Both the position numbers and the translations under genes were made by a program. 64,000 bases of DNA from Leguminivora glycinivorella (Eukaryota > Arthropoda > Insecta > Lepidoptera > Tortricidae): contig NC_062971.1 of NCBI RefSeq assembly GCF_023078275.1, forward strand, positions 20,770,001 to 20,834,000, read 5' to 3'. Shown piece after piece: positions 11,132 to 20,984 of the stretch (position 1 is the first letter of the stretch; each line of letters opens with the position of its first letter). A model generated the notes under the pieces. The model had not been told where the DNA came from, ran no database searches, and saw nothing but the letters and a program-made list of their open reading frames with translations.

Positions 11132-12130
11132 CTAATTTAGTGTCCCGTGAAAACAAGGAGGGTTTAAAAATATATTTTGAGAAATAAGGCACACCGGAGT
11201 TACGTTAATTTAATAAAAGCGAATCTTTTGATTCATTTAAAAATTAATCTTAAGACAATTGTAGCTTTTCTTTTTTTTTATTTTATTTTTTCGGTGATGC
11301 ATGCAGTAACTTCACAGCAGTATAATCATGTCCCAATGTTGACCGTACTTCTCTCGAGGAAGGTTGTTACGACTCATATTAGTTTCTTAAAAGTTTAATT
11401 GTAAATTATTCAGTCTTTACATGTTCTTCTTTATGTTCAGTACGAAAATATTTACTTAAATTAGGAATAATATATTATTTTGGTAATATTACATATTGTC
11501 CCAACTTATAGAACTTTCGTTACTCAGGGTTAGTTACGGAGGAATATCCCAAAGATTAGTTTAAAAATATTAGTAGAATTACTTCTCATTATTATTATTA
11601 CACATAGGGAACAACTGTCAAATTGTTGAACACAGCGGCATCCATTTTGTTTTTCAACGTAGTGGCTCATGGATGGACGCGTGGTGTTTATTGCTATAAA
11701 ATCTCAGGGTGATTAACGGTGAGTTTCCAAGGTAAATAGTTTGATTATCGTACACAGTTTTATTCATAAATGATTGTTTTTACAATGTTTTCTACAAATT
11801 TACAAGATTTTAAAGCAATATGTGACATGTTTGACGATAAATATTTTTTGAGCTTATGATTTCTCATATATCTTTCTCAGTTTCGTTATTTTTCGTTACG
11901 TAACGAAACTATTTTCACTGCGATTATGTATGTCAAAAATTTATAATAAATATTGTTGATTAGAATTATAATGTTTCATTGATAATTCTGTTTTATATAG
12001 AACCGGGAACATTTTTATTCCCATGTATTCCACGCCTTATGTTATCAGTTTCGTTACAGCAATTATCAGTTTCGTTTTTTCTCAGTTTAGTTACTAAATC
12101 CAAAAGGTACATATTTTCTGCAATTCACCC
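11101..12130. mobile_element. 1030-bp non-autonomous TIR DNA transposon inside the LINE
   Basis: The left end GGGTGAATTGCAGAAAATGT is mirrored on the right by ACATATTTTCTGCAATTCACCC; the 25-bp termini (11101-11125, 12106-12130) differ at one base and then continue imperfectly. Near the right end GTTTCGTTA-like motifs recur (about 11879, 11893, 12048, 12069, the last two spaced 21 bp), with a short palindrome GTTACGTAAC; such subterminal repeats often bind transposase. The small ORFs inside have no transposase motif. The 4-bp duplication fits several superfamilies, so the class is left open. Confidence 0.8.
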
Positions 12131-12134
12131 CAAA
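12131..12134. repeat. 4-bp target duplication CAAA, right
   Basis: Direct repeat of 11097-11100 immediately after the right terminus CAATTCACCC. Confidence 0.8.
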
Positions 12135-12381
12135 AGGCGCAAATACTCCGCCCTTAGTGACGGGTATATATTTGCGCCTTTTGGAGTAGAAACTCTTGGG
12201 CCGTGGGGGCCAAGCGCTAAAAATATAATGAAAGAAATATCGCAACGCCTGGTTGACGTATCCGGTGGCTGGCAGCTACTTTGGCCAGCGAATAAGTTTG
12301 GTCATTCAAAAAGGCAACGCTGCCAGCCTACTGGGCACCATCACCTCCGAGGACGATCTGGGGAGCATTTTCTATTTGTAA
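12135..12381 (+). pseudogene. LINE C-terminal module, last third
   Basis: It continues the LINE protein after the transposon: YIFAPFGVETLGPWGPSA, then a helix-rich part, then a frameshift near 12275 and an ending QKGNAASLLGT followed by a short tail and TAA at 12379-12381. The GVETLGPWGP block is shared with the copies at 20985 and 34860 and is the most conserved landmark of the family. The 3' UTR runs to about 12460. Its role is unknown; it sits right after the endonuclease-like part. Confidence 0.75.
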
Positions 12382-12629
12382 ATATATATTAATTTGTGTA
12401 GTTTTAAGTTGTGTATAATTATATTAAATTGTTTAGTAGAAGGTTAGCAGTCCCAGTTACATACAAACTCCTGCTATTCTAGTCACCTAATAATTACTAT
12501 TTTTCGTCGTCTTCCAACTGATAAGGGAGGATACCTTTCTCCCAGATAACTTACTTTGTTGAAGTTAAATTGATCAAGTGACCAAAATTAAAAACACTTT
12601 AAGTAATATTTTTTTACACAGGAGGCGGT

Positions 12630-12975
12630 TCTTTTTAACCGACTTCAAAAAAAGGAGGAGGTTCTCAATTCGACTGATTTTTTTTTGTATATATGTTACT
12701 CGATATCTCCGAGAATCTTGAACCGATTTTCAAAATTTTTTTTTTTCAGTCGATCAGGTATGACCCCTAGATGGTCCCATTGGTACCAAGTCGGGGTCTG
12801 ATGATGGGATCTTGGAGAAATCGAGGGAACTCTTCAAATGTTATAGGCACATGTAATGTTTTTAGTGTATTTTTCAAAGGTACACCAGTATTTACGCCTG
12901 ATGGTAATAATTTTATGTGGCTGAGCTGATGATGGAAGGTCAACTCCTCAATGGTTAGGAGTTAAAGGATAATTC
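12630..12975. repeat. Dispersed repeat, CCGACTTCAAAAAAAGG type
   Basis: It begins 'aaccgacttcaaaaaaagg' and continues 'ggttctcaattcgactg', 'cgatatctccg', 'gaaccgattttcaaa', then 'tctgatgatgggatcttgg' and 'gagggaactcttcaaat'. The same order of blocks occurs at 38590-38800. I recognise this as a very common lepidopteran repeat. Its class is not settled from this sequence. Confidence 0.7.
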
Positions 12976-13039
12976 TTTCACTACTGTACATATATTCGGA
13001 CTGATACATATAATATCGATAGGCACTAAAAATCAACAA

Positions 13040-13443
13040 ATAAATAAACTTTTTAACAAAAAATAAAACCGCCTTCAAAAATGAGCGCGTTACAAAACAC
13101 GGAGAAACTAAAAAGCAAAAAATAATAAACCTTTGAATTCAGATTTCTTATCGGATTGCAATAATCTAAACATCCAAATTATAAACAAATCAATTATTTT
13201 TGGAGTCGGGGCCAGCCTGCGTATGGTTGGGTGGGGCAAACAGGAAATAGCAAGGCGACGAACAGGTCTGGTACCGACTACAAAAATAATTGATTTGTTT
13301 ATAATTTGGATGTTTAGATTATTGCAATCCGATAAGAAATCTGAATTCAAAGGTTTATTATTTTTTGCTTTTTAGTTTCTCCGTGTTTTGTAACGCGCTC
13401 ATTTTTGAAGGCGGTTTTATTTTTTGTTAAAAAGTTTATTTAT
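13040..13443. repeat. Long palindrome: 170-bp arms, 64-bp spacer
   Basis: The arms 13040-13209 and 13274-13443 are inverted copies that differ at one base (13203 against 13280). Each holds 'ccgccttcaaaaatgagcgc' and 'gaattcagatttcttatc'. The spacer 13210-13273 is G+C-rich, non-repeated DNA. Both strands carry an 80-codon ORF with the same N- and C-terminal parts, which is a consequence of the symmetry and not evidence for a gene. It abuts the preceding CCGACTTC repeat and may be its inverted 3' end. Confidence 0.85.
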
Positions 13444-13914
13444 AGGTTAACCTTATTTGTCTTAGTATTTTATACCTGTTATCACAGCTGTAATGGTGTA
13501 GCAAAAACGTCCGTGCGTGACTTACAGTATTAATCCACGCAAAATTCCCAGTTCTTAATAACGGCAAACCCCTAATATATTTGCATACGATACATACATA
13601 TATACGTATACAACAGCAACATGGAAACAAAAATCCTGGCATTGCGTAAGATTAAAATATTATAAATGTATTAACTTGTGGACATTTTATACCAATTTTT
13701 TGCAAAATTGTTGTTGAGGGTTGAACGAAATGGATTTTTTTTGCGCTTGGTGATGAGGTTTGGCTCTTGACAAATATCTGTTTGATCTCTTTTTTCAAAG
13801 GTATGTTCCGATTCTAATTAGATTTTTGTAGCATAACTAGTTCCCACAAGAATGCCGGAACATACAATTTACCTGCGACAGTATTGCAATTTATATATGT
13901 GATCATCATCATTA

Positions 13915-14400
13915 TTATTGGCAACCACTTAGACCCATCGGGTAGTGACCCTGCCTGGTAAGCCGCGGTCCTGGGTTCGAGTCCCGGTAAGGGAATTTAT
14001 TTGAGTGATGAGCATAGATATTTGTTCTCATAATGTATTTTTCTATGTATTTATAATTATTTGTATATTTATCATTCCCTTGCCCTTTTCAAATTATTTA
14101 GGGTCGGCGCAGCAGATCATCTTCCTCCATTCCTCTCTATCAGCCGTCATTTCCATACTAATACCAAAATACCTTTCACTCTCATGTCATTGTTCAGACA
14201 TTCCATCCATCTTTTCTTAGGTCTTCCACTACCATTGTATCCATCTACCTTCAACAATTATTTGTATATTATATAAGTATACATTATCGTTGTCTAGTAC
14301 CCATAATACAAGCCTTATTAAGCCATACCATGGGATCTCTTTGACACTTAGTCAATGTGTGTAAGAATATCCTGTAATATTTAATTATTTAATAAATATC
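13915..14400 (+). repeat. tRNA-derived SINE split by a 186-bp insert
   Basis: The head has an A-box-like 'cgggtagtgaccctgcctgg' and a B box GGTTCGAGTCCCGG (13974 on). The body is interrupted at 14070-14255, then resumes with 'catta tcgttgtctagtaccc', 'acaagccttattaagc' and 'gtgtaagaatatcctgtaat'. It is diverged from the 15047 copy and therefore older. Confidence 0.8.
14070..14255. mobile_element. Insert within SINE, flanked by 15-bp duplication
   Basis: AATTATTTGTATATT occurs at 14055-14069 and again at 14256-14270, exactly bracketing this segment. Sequence such as 'gggtcggcgcagcagatcat', 'cttcctccattcctctctat' and 'cttaggtcttccactacc' belongs to a dispersed repeat I know from insect genomes. 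A 15-bp duplication fits LINE-mediated (target-primed) insertion rather than a cut-and-paste transposon. Confidence 0.75.
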
Positions 14401-15046
14401 GTAATAGATACTTATAGCAGTATGTATTTCTATATTTATAAGGTTCAGTAGTTACAGCCGAGTAATAATTTCAATTTTACTCTCAGTTCATAAATAACTT
14501 CCATGAAATTTAGATTCAACGTTTACACAAGTACATAACTTATTTCATGTCATGAACTATCATGCAATACATCGAAAGCAACGCCGCACACACTATAAAA
14601 TGATAGCCGTTGCCATTATACAAGTCGGAAATAGAATAAAACTCTTCACTATCCATAAATATGTATAGAAAGCTTCTGATATTCATAGGCCCTCAATCAC
14701 AGATACGGAATGAGGGTTGGAAGTATGACACATCACGTTTCGATAGTGATGGATGGAGATATCTGGGCATCGTGATTAGTCATGCTTCCCCTCATATCTC
14801 TTCACGATTGTGCTTATATATCTATTAAGTTAGTCTACTGAGATATCAAGGTGAAATGATATTATAATTTAAAAAAATATTTATGTAGAGGTATACTATG
14901 CTTGTATTTTCACAGATCGAAAGTGGCGCAGGCGCGTTAGTAGTAGAAGCACAGAAAATATAATAGTACAAGTAGAAACGACAAATATTGTCTTGAAAGT
15001 TTAACCTCAGATTGATACTTTAACTTTAGCACTATGCTATATATTT
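14401..15046. other. AT-rich stretch, no recognised feature
   Basis: No ORF or named repeat. 'aatcacgatgcccagatat'-like sequence near 14755-14815 shows weak local inverted symmetry only. Confidence 0.3.
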
Positions 15047-15305
15047 GACGACCGGTCTGGCGCAGTCGGTAGTGACCCTGCCTGCCGCGACGCGGTCTCG
15101 GGTTCAAATCCCGGTAAGGGCATTTATTTGTGTGATGAGCACAGATATTTGTTCCTGAGTCATGGATGTTTTCTATGTATATAAGTATTTATATGTTATA
15201 TATATCATTGTCTGAGTACCCACAACACAAGCCTTCTTGAGCTTACCGTGGGCCTCAGTCAAACTGTGTAAGAATGTCCTGTAATATTTATTTTATTTAT
15301 TTATT
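15047..15305 (+). repeat. Full-length tRNA-derived SINE (reference copy)
   Basis: The tRNA-like head (15047-15120) carries A box TGGCGCAGTCGGTAGTGACC and B box GGTTCAAATCCC, the internal RNA polymerase III promoter. The body includes 'gatgagcacagatatttgtt' and 'catggatgttttctatgt', and the 3' part 'cttcttgagcttaccgtggg' and 'gtgtaagaatgtcctgtaat', ending in ATTTA repeats. All other SINE pieces in this window can be aligned to it. Retroposition would depend on a partner LINE. Confidence 0.9.
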
Positions 15306-15401
15306 TATGTGCATAGATTACAAACTCTATGTAAGAATATACATATTTATTAGAAAAAGGGAGGCATACAGACCTATGATCATATTTCTATGATAAACAT
15401 A

Positions 15402-15855
15402 CACTCTAAAAAAAATTTGGTTGTTCCTATCAATATTTTGATAGTCGTAGTCAAGCATCTTGATTCCATACGAGCCTGATAAGATCTTAGACAAATCAAA
15501 TAAGGTAATTTTGATTGCTCTTACTTTTGCAACGTAAAAGAATCGATTAAGATCTTGTTCAATAATTCCATGAAAAATAATTATGCTAACTAAATTCCCT
15601 TAGTAAGTTCAACTAAGGATTGACTATGGTTGAATCAACCTATGTTACATAGTTATGCCTAACAAGTTAATAATTGATTCAAGGTGTACAATGGTTAGGA
15701 ATAACAAAACACCTAAGTAATTAGTTCAATCATACATTCCCTTGTTGTTTTTAGTAATCAGCTTTATTTGAATTATATAAGATCGTAATTGTAGTGATTA
15801 ACTTAACGTCAACTAAGAGAAAACTGCTCTTAGTTGGTCTTCATTTTTTAGAGTG
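15402..15855. mobile_element. 454-bp TIR element flanked by TA
   Basis: The ends CACTCTAAAAAA (15402) and TTTTTTAGAGTG (to 15855) are inverted repeats of at least 12 bp, each flanked by TA (15400-15401, 15856-15857). A TA duplication is the mark of Tc1/mariner-type insertion. The interior has recurring TTAGTTGA/TCAACTAA-like motifs and no transposase ORF. Confidence 0.7.
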
Positions 15856-15943
15856 TATGATAGTGGACTTTCGGCCTAAAAACTCATATTTTGAATTTAT
15901 CCGCATGTGGTGGGATGACTTTTAGTATTCCATTACAATTAGT

Positions 15944-16026
15944 CCCACTTACACCAACATAAATGGAGGGTTAACCCACCTTTTTATATGGAATTTGACA
16001 GTTGACAGCCCACTAATCCTGAGTTA
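15944..16026 (-). mobile_element. Diverged Harbinger-like MITE fragment
   Basis: The reverse complement shares 'gggctgtcaactgtcaaatt', 'ccatataaa' and 'gggttaaccc' with the better copy at 16573-16690. The termini are worn and no duplication is visible. Confidence 0.55.
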
Positions 16027-16572
16027 AGCAGCATTTATTTGTTTATTTCCCGTAAATATAGTAGAAATGTATGCACAAAAATTTAAGAACTAAAAATCAA
16101 ATATTCAAACGTTTACCTTGGATGGTTTAGGTGATATAAGTAACTAAAATCATCTAAAATAAACAGTTACCTATTTACATATATATGGGTACATTCAATG
16201 AACTACAATGCTTTAAGATTATCTAAATAATCACAAAAATGTATAGAAACGACATAAAGGTTTATTCCTCCAGGACCACCAAGTTGAATTCCTAAAATGT
16301 TGGATTTGCAAAAAGTTGAATTTGCAGGATGTTGAATGTTAAAATGTTGAATTTGCATTATGTTGAGTTCTTTTTATGTCCAAATTGCATTAAGTTGAAT
16401 TTGCAGCTTGTTGAATCCTAAAATGTTGAATTTGCAGAAAGTTGACTTTGCGGTATGGTGAACCCTAAAATGTTGAATTTCCATAAGATTGAATTTGCAG
16501 TAGGTACCTACAGGGTGTAGCAAAGGCCCCGAGTGATACTTTAACAGCTGATAGGGTTACTAATGACCCTAA

Positions 16573-16690
16573 GGCCCTCTTGCACCAACCACTTAACTCG
16601 GGGTTAGTGGGCTGTCATCTGTCAAATTCCATATAAAATGGTGCGTTAACCCTCGGGTTAACCCTTCATTTTCGTTGGTGCAAGTGGCCC
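16573..16690. mobile_element. PIF/Harbinger-like MITE, TAA duplication
   Basis: The ends GGCCCTCTTGCACCAAC and GTTGGTGCAAGTGGCCC are 17-bp inverted repeats with three mismatches, flanked by TAA (16570-16572 and 16691-16693). A three-base TWA-type duplication and GGCC-like ends fit PIF/Harbinger. It interrupts another dispersed sequence whose halves ('gagtgatactttaacagctg' before, 'acaagtgaaaaaatttcgta' after) flank it. Confidence 0.75.
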
Positions 16691-16802
16691 TAAGTGTGAT
16701 ACAAGTGAAAAAATTTCGTAGTTCGAAAAAAATGAGTTTCGATTTTTTCCGCTTAAATAGCAATCAGGGTATTGGTCTTGTGGGCTGTTGAAGTACCTAA
16801 AG

Positions 16803-16937
16803 TGCATTGGGGTAATTTCGAACGTCGTTTAATTTTGAAAGTCACATAAAAATCACCATTATTTCCATCATATCAAGATTCCCCTTTCGAAATTACCCGA
16901 GCATATCTGTATGTCGAAATTATCTCAAAGCACCCTA
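16803..16937. mobile_element. MITE, GTGCATTGGGGTAATTTCG type, copy 1
   Basis: It starts GTGCATTGGGGTAATTTCGA and ends in a worn inverted copy (TCGAAATTATCTCAAAGCAC). The interior 'aaaaatcaccattatttcca' and 'tcaagattcccctttcgaaa' is shared with 27641-27772. Two copies with inverted ends support a mobile element. Non-coding. Confidence 0.7.
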
Positions 16938-17060
16938 TTGACTTTTGTTACATGCTATATAGTTTCAGGGCATATTTAAGTTCCAAGACTCCACTGATGA
17001 GCCTTTTCGAAGCAAAATGCCTTAAAATTTTGTTCCCCGTTACAGCAATGGGTTAAATAC

Positions 17061-17678
17061 GGGTTCCCTCTATTTGGCATAACTTTAATTGTCCGAAACG
17101 ATTTTCGCATAACAGACTTCGCATAATCGATTTTCGCCGAATGTTAATTTGGCAGAAAACTTATTTGTCATAATCGAAAATAATACGAATAACACATTGT
17201 CCGAAAATAAGTTCGCATAATTCTGTTTACGCCGATTGTTTTTATGAATAAAATTAATTCGCATAATTGTATTTGGCATATTTCTTAAAATCAGAATATC
17301 CACCCATACTAAATGCTGTTAAGAGAGTCGGTTTGGTTAGGTTAGATCCGCGACCTCAATAAATAAAACATTTTGTCAAGAATTTCGGTTAGGTTAGGTT
17401 AGAACTGCAACATTAATAATAGTAGTATTACCTATGATAAAAATTCTGCGTAGTAAATCTCCACTAAACCATGTTATGCAGAAATAATTTATGCATAAAA
17501 ATCATTCGGCGAATAACCTTTATGCATGAAATATATTCGGACGAACAAAAATATGCCTAGACAAATTATGCGTAACTATACTATGCCATAACAGATTATG
17601 CGAAAGGTGAATTATGCCAATATAGATTATGCCAAAAAGAATTCTCGATTGAAAAATTATGCCAAAACAAGGGGAACC
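17061..17678. mobile_element. 618-bp TIR element with 9-bp target duplication
   Basis: GTTAAATAC occurs at 17052-17060 and 17679-17687. Between them the ends GGGTTCCCTCTATTTGGCAT and ATGCCAAAACAAGGGGAACC are inverted repeats with a one-base shift. The arms are built from repeated GCATAAT/ATTATGC motifs. A 9-bp duplication is typical of Mutator-like elements, but no transposase is present. ORFs across it (17085-17303, 17520-17747 minus) are low complexity. Confidence 0.75.
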
Positions 17679-18005
17679 GTTAAATACAGTCTGAAGACTG
17701 AAATTCATGACCATCAAAGGTACATTTTTTTCTCCTATTAGGACCAAAAAGCTCGCGATTCAGAGTAGAAATCATATTAAAAAATACCCATGTTAAAAAA
17801 AGATTCCAGGAATATAAACTTGAGTTCCTAAAATGTTGAAATCCCGAAATGTTGAAAGTATACATTTTGAGAATTCAACTTTTTGATATTTCAACGTTCT
17901 GAGAATTCAACATTTTGCGAAACTGAAAAAAATCAACATTCTGGGAAAGTCAACGTTTCGGGATTTCAACATTTTAGGAATTCAACCTGGTGGTCCGGGA
18001 GGAAT

Positions 18006-18433
18006 TTATTATGCAACTAGATAAATAGATTTGTAATACTCGGAAACATTAGACCGGGCCATGAATAATTCAAAATTGAAATGTAATTTGTGCTCCGAAC
18101 CTCCGAATTCAGTGGGATTGATTAAATGTGTTAAGATAACATTGTGATAACAGTAGTTTGAATTTCAGTTTCGTTCAGAATGTTTCTAGGGCCTTTTGAA
18201 TATTCCGTAAATAAATTACGATTTTAATTTGCAAGACATATATTTTTTTATTCGTTCTATACACTTTTAACCACGATCATAATTAAATAAGACGCCAGAA
18301 AATATTAATTTATTGTTTCTAATTATTTGATTGAGTTATATTTATTGCTTATGCTTATGAAGTACTACAGCGGTGCCTAATTTCTACTGTAGGTACATAC
18401 TTTAACCTAACCACAAAATAAAGATTTTGAAAA
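18006..18433. other. AT-rich stretch, no recognised feature
   Basis: No coding frame or clear repeat. Confidence 0.3.
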
Positions 18434-18643
18434 AACCCCCGACCGCGACATAGTGGACCGATTTTCATGAAACATGGCTATAAACACTCCCGACTAATTC
18501 AGTTTTCAAACCTAAAAAACTAAATCTAAATCGGTTTATCCGTTCGGGAGCTACGATGCCACAGATAGACACACACACAAACAGACAGACAGACACGTCA
18601 AACTTACTCGTATAACATCCCGTCGTTTGTGTGTCGGGGGTTA
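18434..18643. repeat. Dispersed repeat bounded by CCCCCGAC / GTCGGGGG
   Basis: It begins AACCCCCGACC and ends GTGTCGGGGGTT, giving short inverted ends. The interior 'accgattttcatgaaacatg', 'cggtttatccgttcgggag' and a CAGACAGACAGACA run match a repeat familiar from many moth and butterfly genes' introns. Non-coding. Confidence 0.7.
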
Positions 18644-20984
18644 AAAATGTAATAAAACGTTAATTAATTAGATATAAAACGAGAAACGAATAACGATCAA
18701 AAAACTAGCCAGATACGTTTTTTTGACTTAAACTTGATTTATTAAAACTATTAAAAGCTTTGACAGGGAAACAGTAATCAATGTTACGTTGTGCATAAAA
18801 TATACGATACGAGGCAACTCTAGTAAATAGAACAAATATTAAGAATACTTTTACGAAAATTAACTAATATTTACGTTCAGTGCCTGTTAAAGTCGACTGA
18901 TTGTTTATTTATGTAATGTGTATTGTGTGGGTTTGGGTTGTGTAAATAGTATTTACTTATGTAAATCCTCTTTTTAAGTAGATAATGCGGAAAAAACTTT
19001 TTGCCGCAAACATATTTCCCAATGTTTCGTACCTTTTGCAGTGTTTGTGTAAACGGGCGATGAAGGAAAAAATCACCACCGTTAAAACTTTTAAAATAGA
19101 AGTAGATAATTATATAAAAAAAAACTGATATTTTACTGGATAAATATGTCACTTTTCGAGAATATCTTACTAATATCACCTTGTAGAACAACATTTTATG
19201 GAAATAAAGAATTAATTATTATAACTATACCATACTACGCCAAAATCAATTGGCTTCCTTTGCAAGTATGTACATAAATGGAAGTTTTCTGATGACGACC
19301 TATATAATTAAACTTACACGTGTCTGACGAATCTACGTAATAAACAACTTTTAAGGCCAGGCTACACCGGATAGTTACTCATGAAATTAAACTATTTAAA
19401 CGGGTTATAAATAGTGTATAAAATCACAAACAAAATAAAATGTCCACTATAAACATTCACATCATATTGCTATGAAACATAACAATAGCAAAGTGAGTAT
19501 TTTGAGCTAAAATAAAAAATGCTTCCTTTTCATATGATTAATAGGTTTCGAACAATGTTAGTAGTCTAAACGCTGTAGTCTAGAGAACAGGGGGGTTACC
19601 ATGAAGTGCTAAAGCCGTTCAGTTTAGGTTGAGAGAAAGGGACGATTCTGATTCTGAAAAAATATGCAGCACCATGCGTTTCATTACTCATTACGTTGTG
19701 TGACGTATGCGAACCCGGTGTGAGTGACAGGAATGTGTCACGCAGTATGGCATCGTGCTGCACACGCAAGCGGTGTGGCACGGCCTTAAGGCGTCCTATA
19801 TTTATAGTTTGGGAGAATGTCAGCTTCGATAAAGTTTTTGCGAAGGTAAAGTAATATCGTATCACAGAGAACCTCATCACAGAGAATATCGATGTTTTGA
19901 TTAATTTTCTACGCTGTAATAATAATAATATCATGAATATTCTGACACAAATTGACTAAATCTCACGGTAAGCTCAAGAAGGCTTGTGATGGGGGTACTC
20001 AAATTTTTTTCTATTAAGTACATCGAAAAAAATGTAGCTTTTTGTGTCATATATGTACCTAGTTGATTGAGTGCGGAACCTTATTTTTGACGTCCTAGTA
20101 TCTAAGATTTTGCAATATATCATAAAGAAAATCCAAATAACTTCAGTTACTCGTTAATTATAATTTTCGATTAAATAATTCAGTCTCATCGTTCAGCCAG
20201 TGTATCATGGAGCAAACTATCAACAGCACATGGAAGTTATTCGTTTGCTTAGCAAGTTATTTAATGTTCGAGCTGGGTGAAACGTAACTCTACCTCATGA
20301 AATTCAAATTTACTCGAAACTAGCAGAGGGCAAAGATACATGATTTTATTTGAAAATGTCTGAACATATTAAATTTAACCGAGTATGAGATATCTCGCAG
20401 CCACTGCTGTTTAACCGGCACTGCCACTTTATTATAGTTATTTAACATGTTACGTTTATTTTGATAAATATCCGAAACTAGAACAGGCATACCTACTGAC
20501 ATTTGTTGGCTTGGGTTGGATTACCGCATTATGTTGTAGCACTAGAGAATGAAATATTTATGCTCTTATTTATAAGGATAGCGGTAATATCTAGATAACT
20601 ATATGCATTCACAGGTACAGTACAGACCAAAAAGGTATGTTGTAATGCGAGTGTTTCTGTTTATCTTAATAGTTGACGAGTAGAATTTGCTGCTTAAAAA
20701 ATCAAGAATAATCTTCTTGTCAAAGTTGTAAATGCTTCTTTTTTTTACTTGCACTTTTCGTAACTTATTTACACCGTACTGTTTATTGGAATGTTTGCCA
20801 ATGTACTAAAGTACCGCACTGAACGATGTTAAAACAAGTTAATTCTATCATGACTGTAATTATAACGTCCACATTACTTTGTACCTTGTATATGTACTTT
20901 TACATCTTCATCAAGACATAAAAATCAAATCAATTAATAAACAAGTACTGCTTTTATTTCAATAAGACATTTTTATTTACAACT
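18644..20984. other. Mostly unassigned AT-rich DNA; minus-strand SINE scrap at 19968-20003
   Basis: The scrap reads, on the minus strand, 'ttgagtacccccatcacaag' then 'ccttcttgagcttaccgtga', matching the 3' half of the SINE. About 19660-19790 is GC-richer and unassigned. Small ORFs at 18877-19194 and 19596-19934 (minus) have no motif and are not called. Confidence 0.35.

Larger units (their letters stand above)
9664..12460 (+). mobile_element. Broken LINE with KRPDG-type C-terminal module, split by a DNA transposon
   Basis: An RT-bearing ORF with a cysteine/histidine-rich C-terminal module runs from about 9664 to a stop at 12379-12381. It is interrupted by a 1030-bp inverted-repeat element at 11101-12130. 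Independent damage includes a frameshift between about 9830 and 9842, an in-frame stop at 9986-9988, a frameshift near 11035 and another near 12275. The 5' end (all sequence before the central RT motifs) is missing. Four other pieces of the same family occur in this window (20985, 21955 minus, 34770 minus, 52370 minus), always including the 3' end. Confidence 0.8.
16264..18005. mobile_element. Fold-back element with repeat-built arms, carrying nested insertions
   Basis: The left end ATTCCTCCAGGACCACCAAG is mirrored at the right (CTGGTGGTCCGGGAGGAAT, ending 18005), and both continue with TTGAATTCCTAAAATGTTG or its complement. The left arm (to about 16505) is built from short units like AAAATGTTGAATTTGCA; the right arm (from about 17820) is itself partly palindromic. 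The possible target duplication is imperfect (GGTTTATT / AATTTATT if the ends are placed at CCTCC). No transposase ORF is visible. It encloses at least three other elements. Confidence 0.7.

Noticed and set aside
10426..11192. Minus-strand ORFs across the KRPDG LINE
   Set aside because: Antisense shadows of the LINE C-terminal module.
13108..13375. Two 80-codon ORFs with identical ends on opposite strands
   Set aside because: They result from the 170-bp palindrome and have no coding features.
15047..15120. Candidate tRNA gene
   Set aside because: A and B boxes are present, but the sequence is the head of a SINE with body and tail, and the acceptor stem does not close.
17325..17405. TTAGG telomere-like repeats (GGTTAGGTTAGGTTAGA)
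   Set aside because: Only about three units at one place and two at another, inside a transposon. Too few for a telomeric array.
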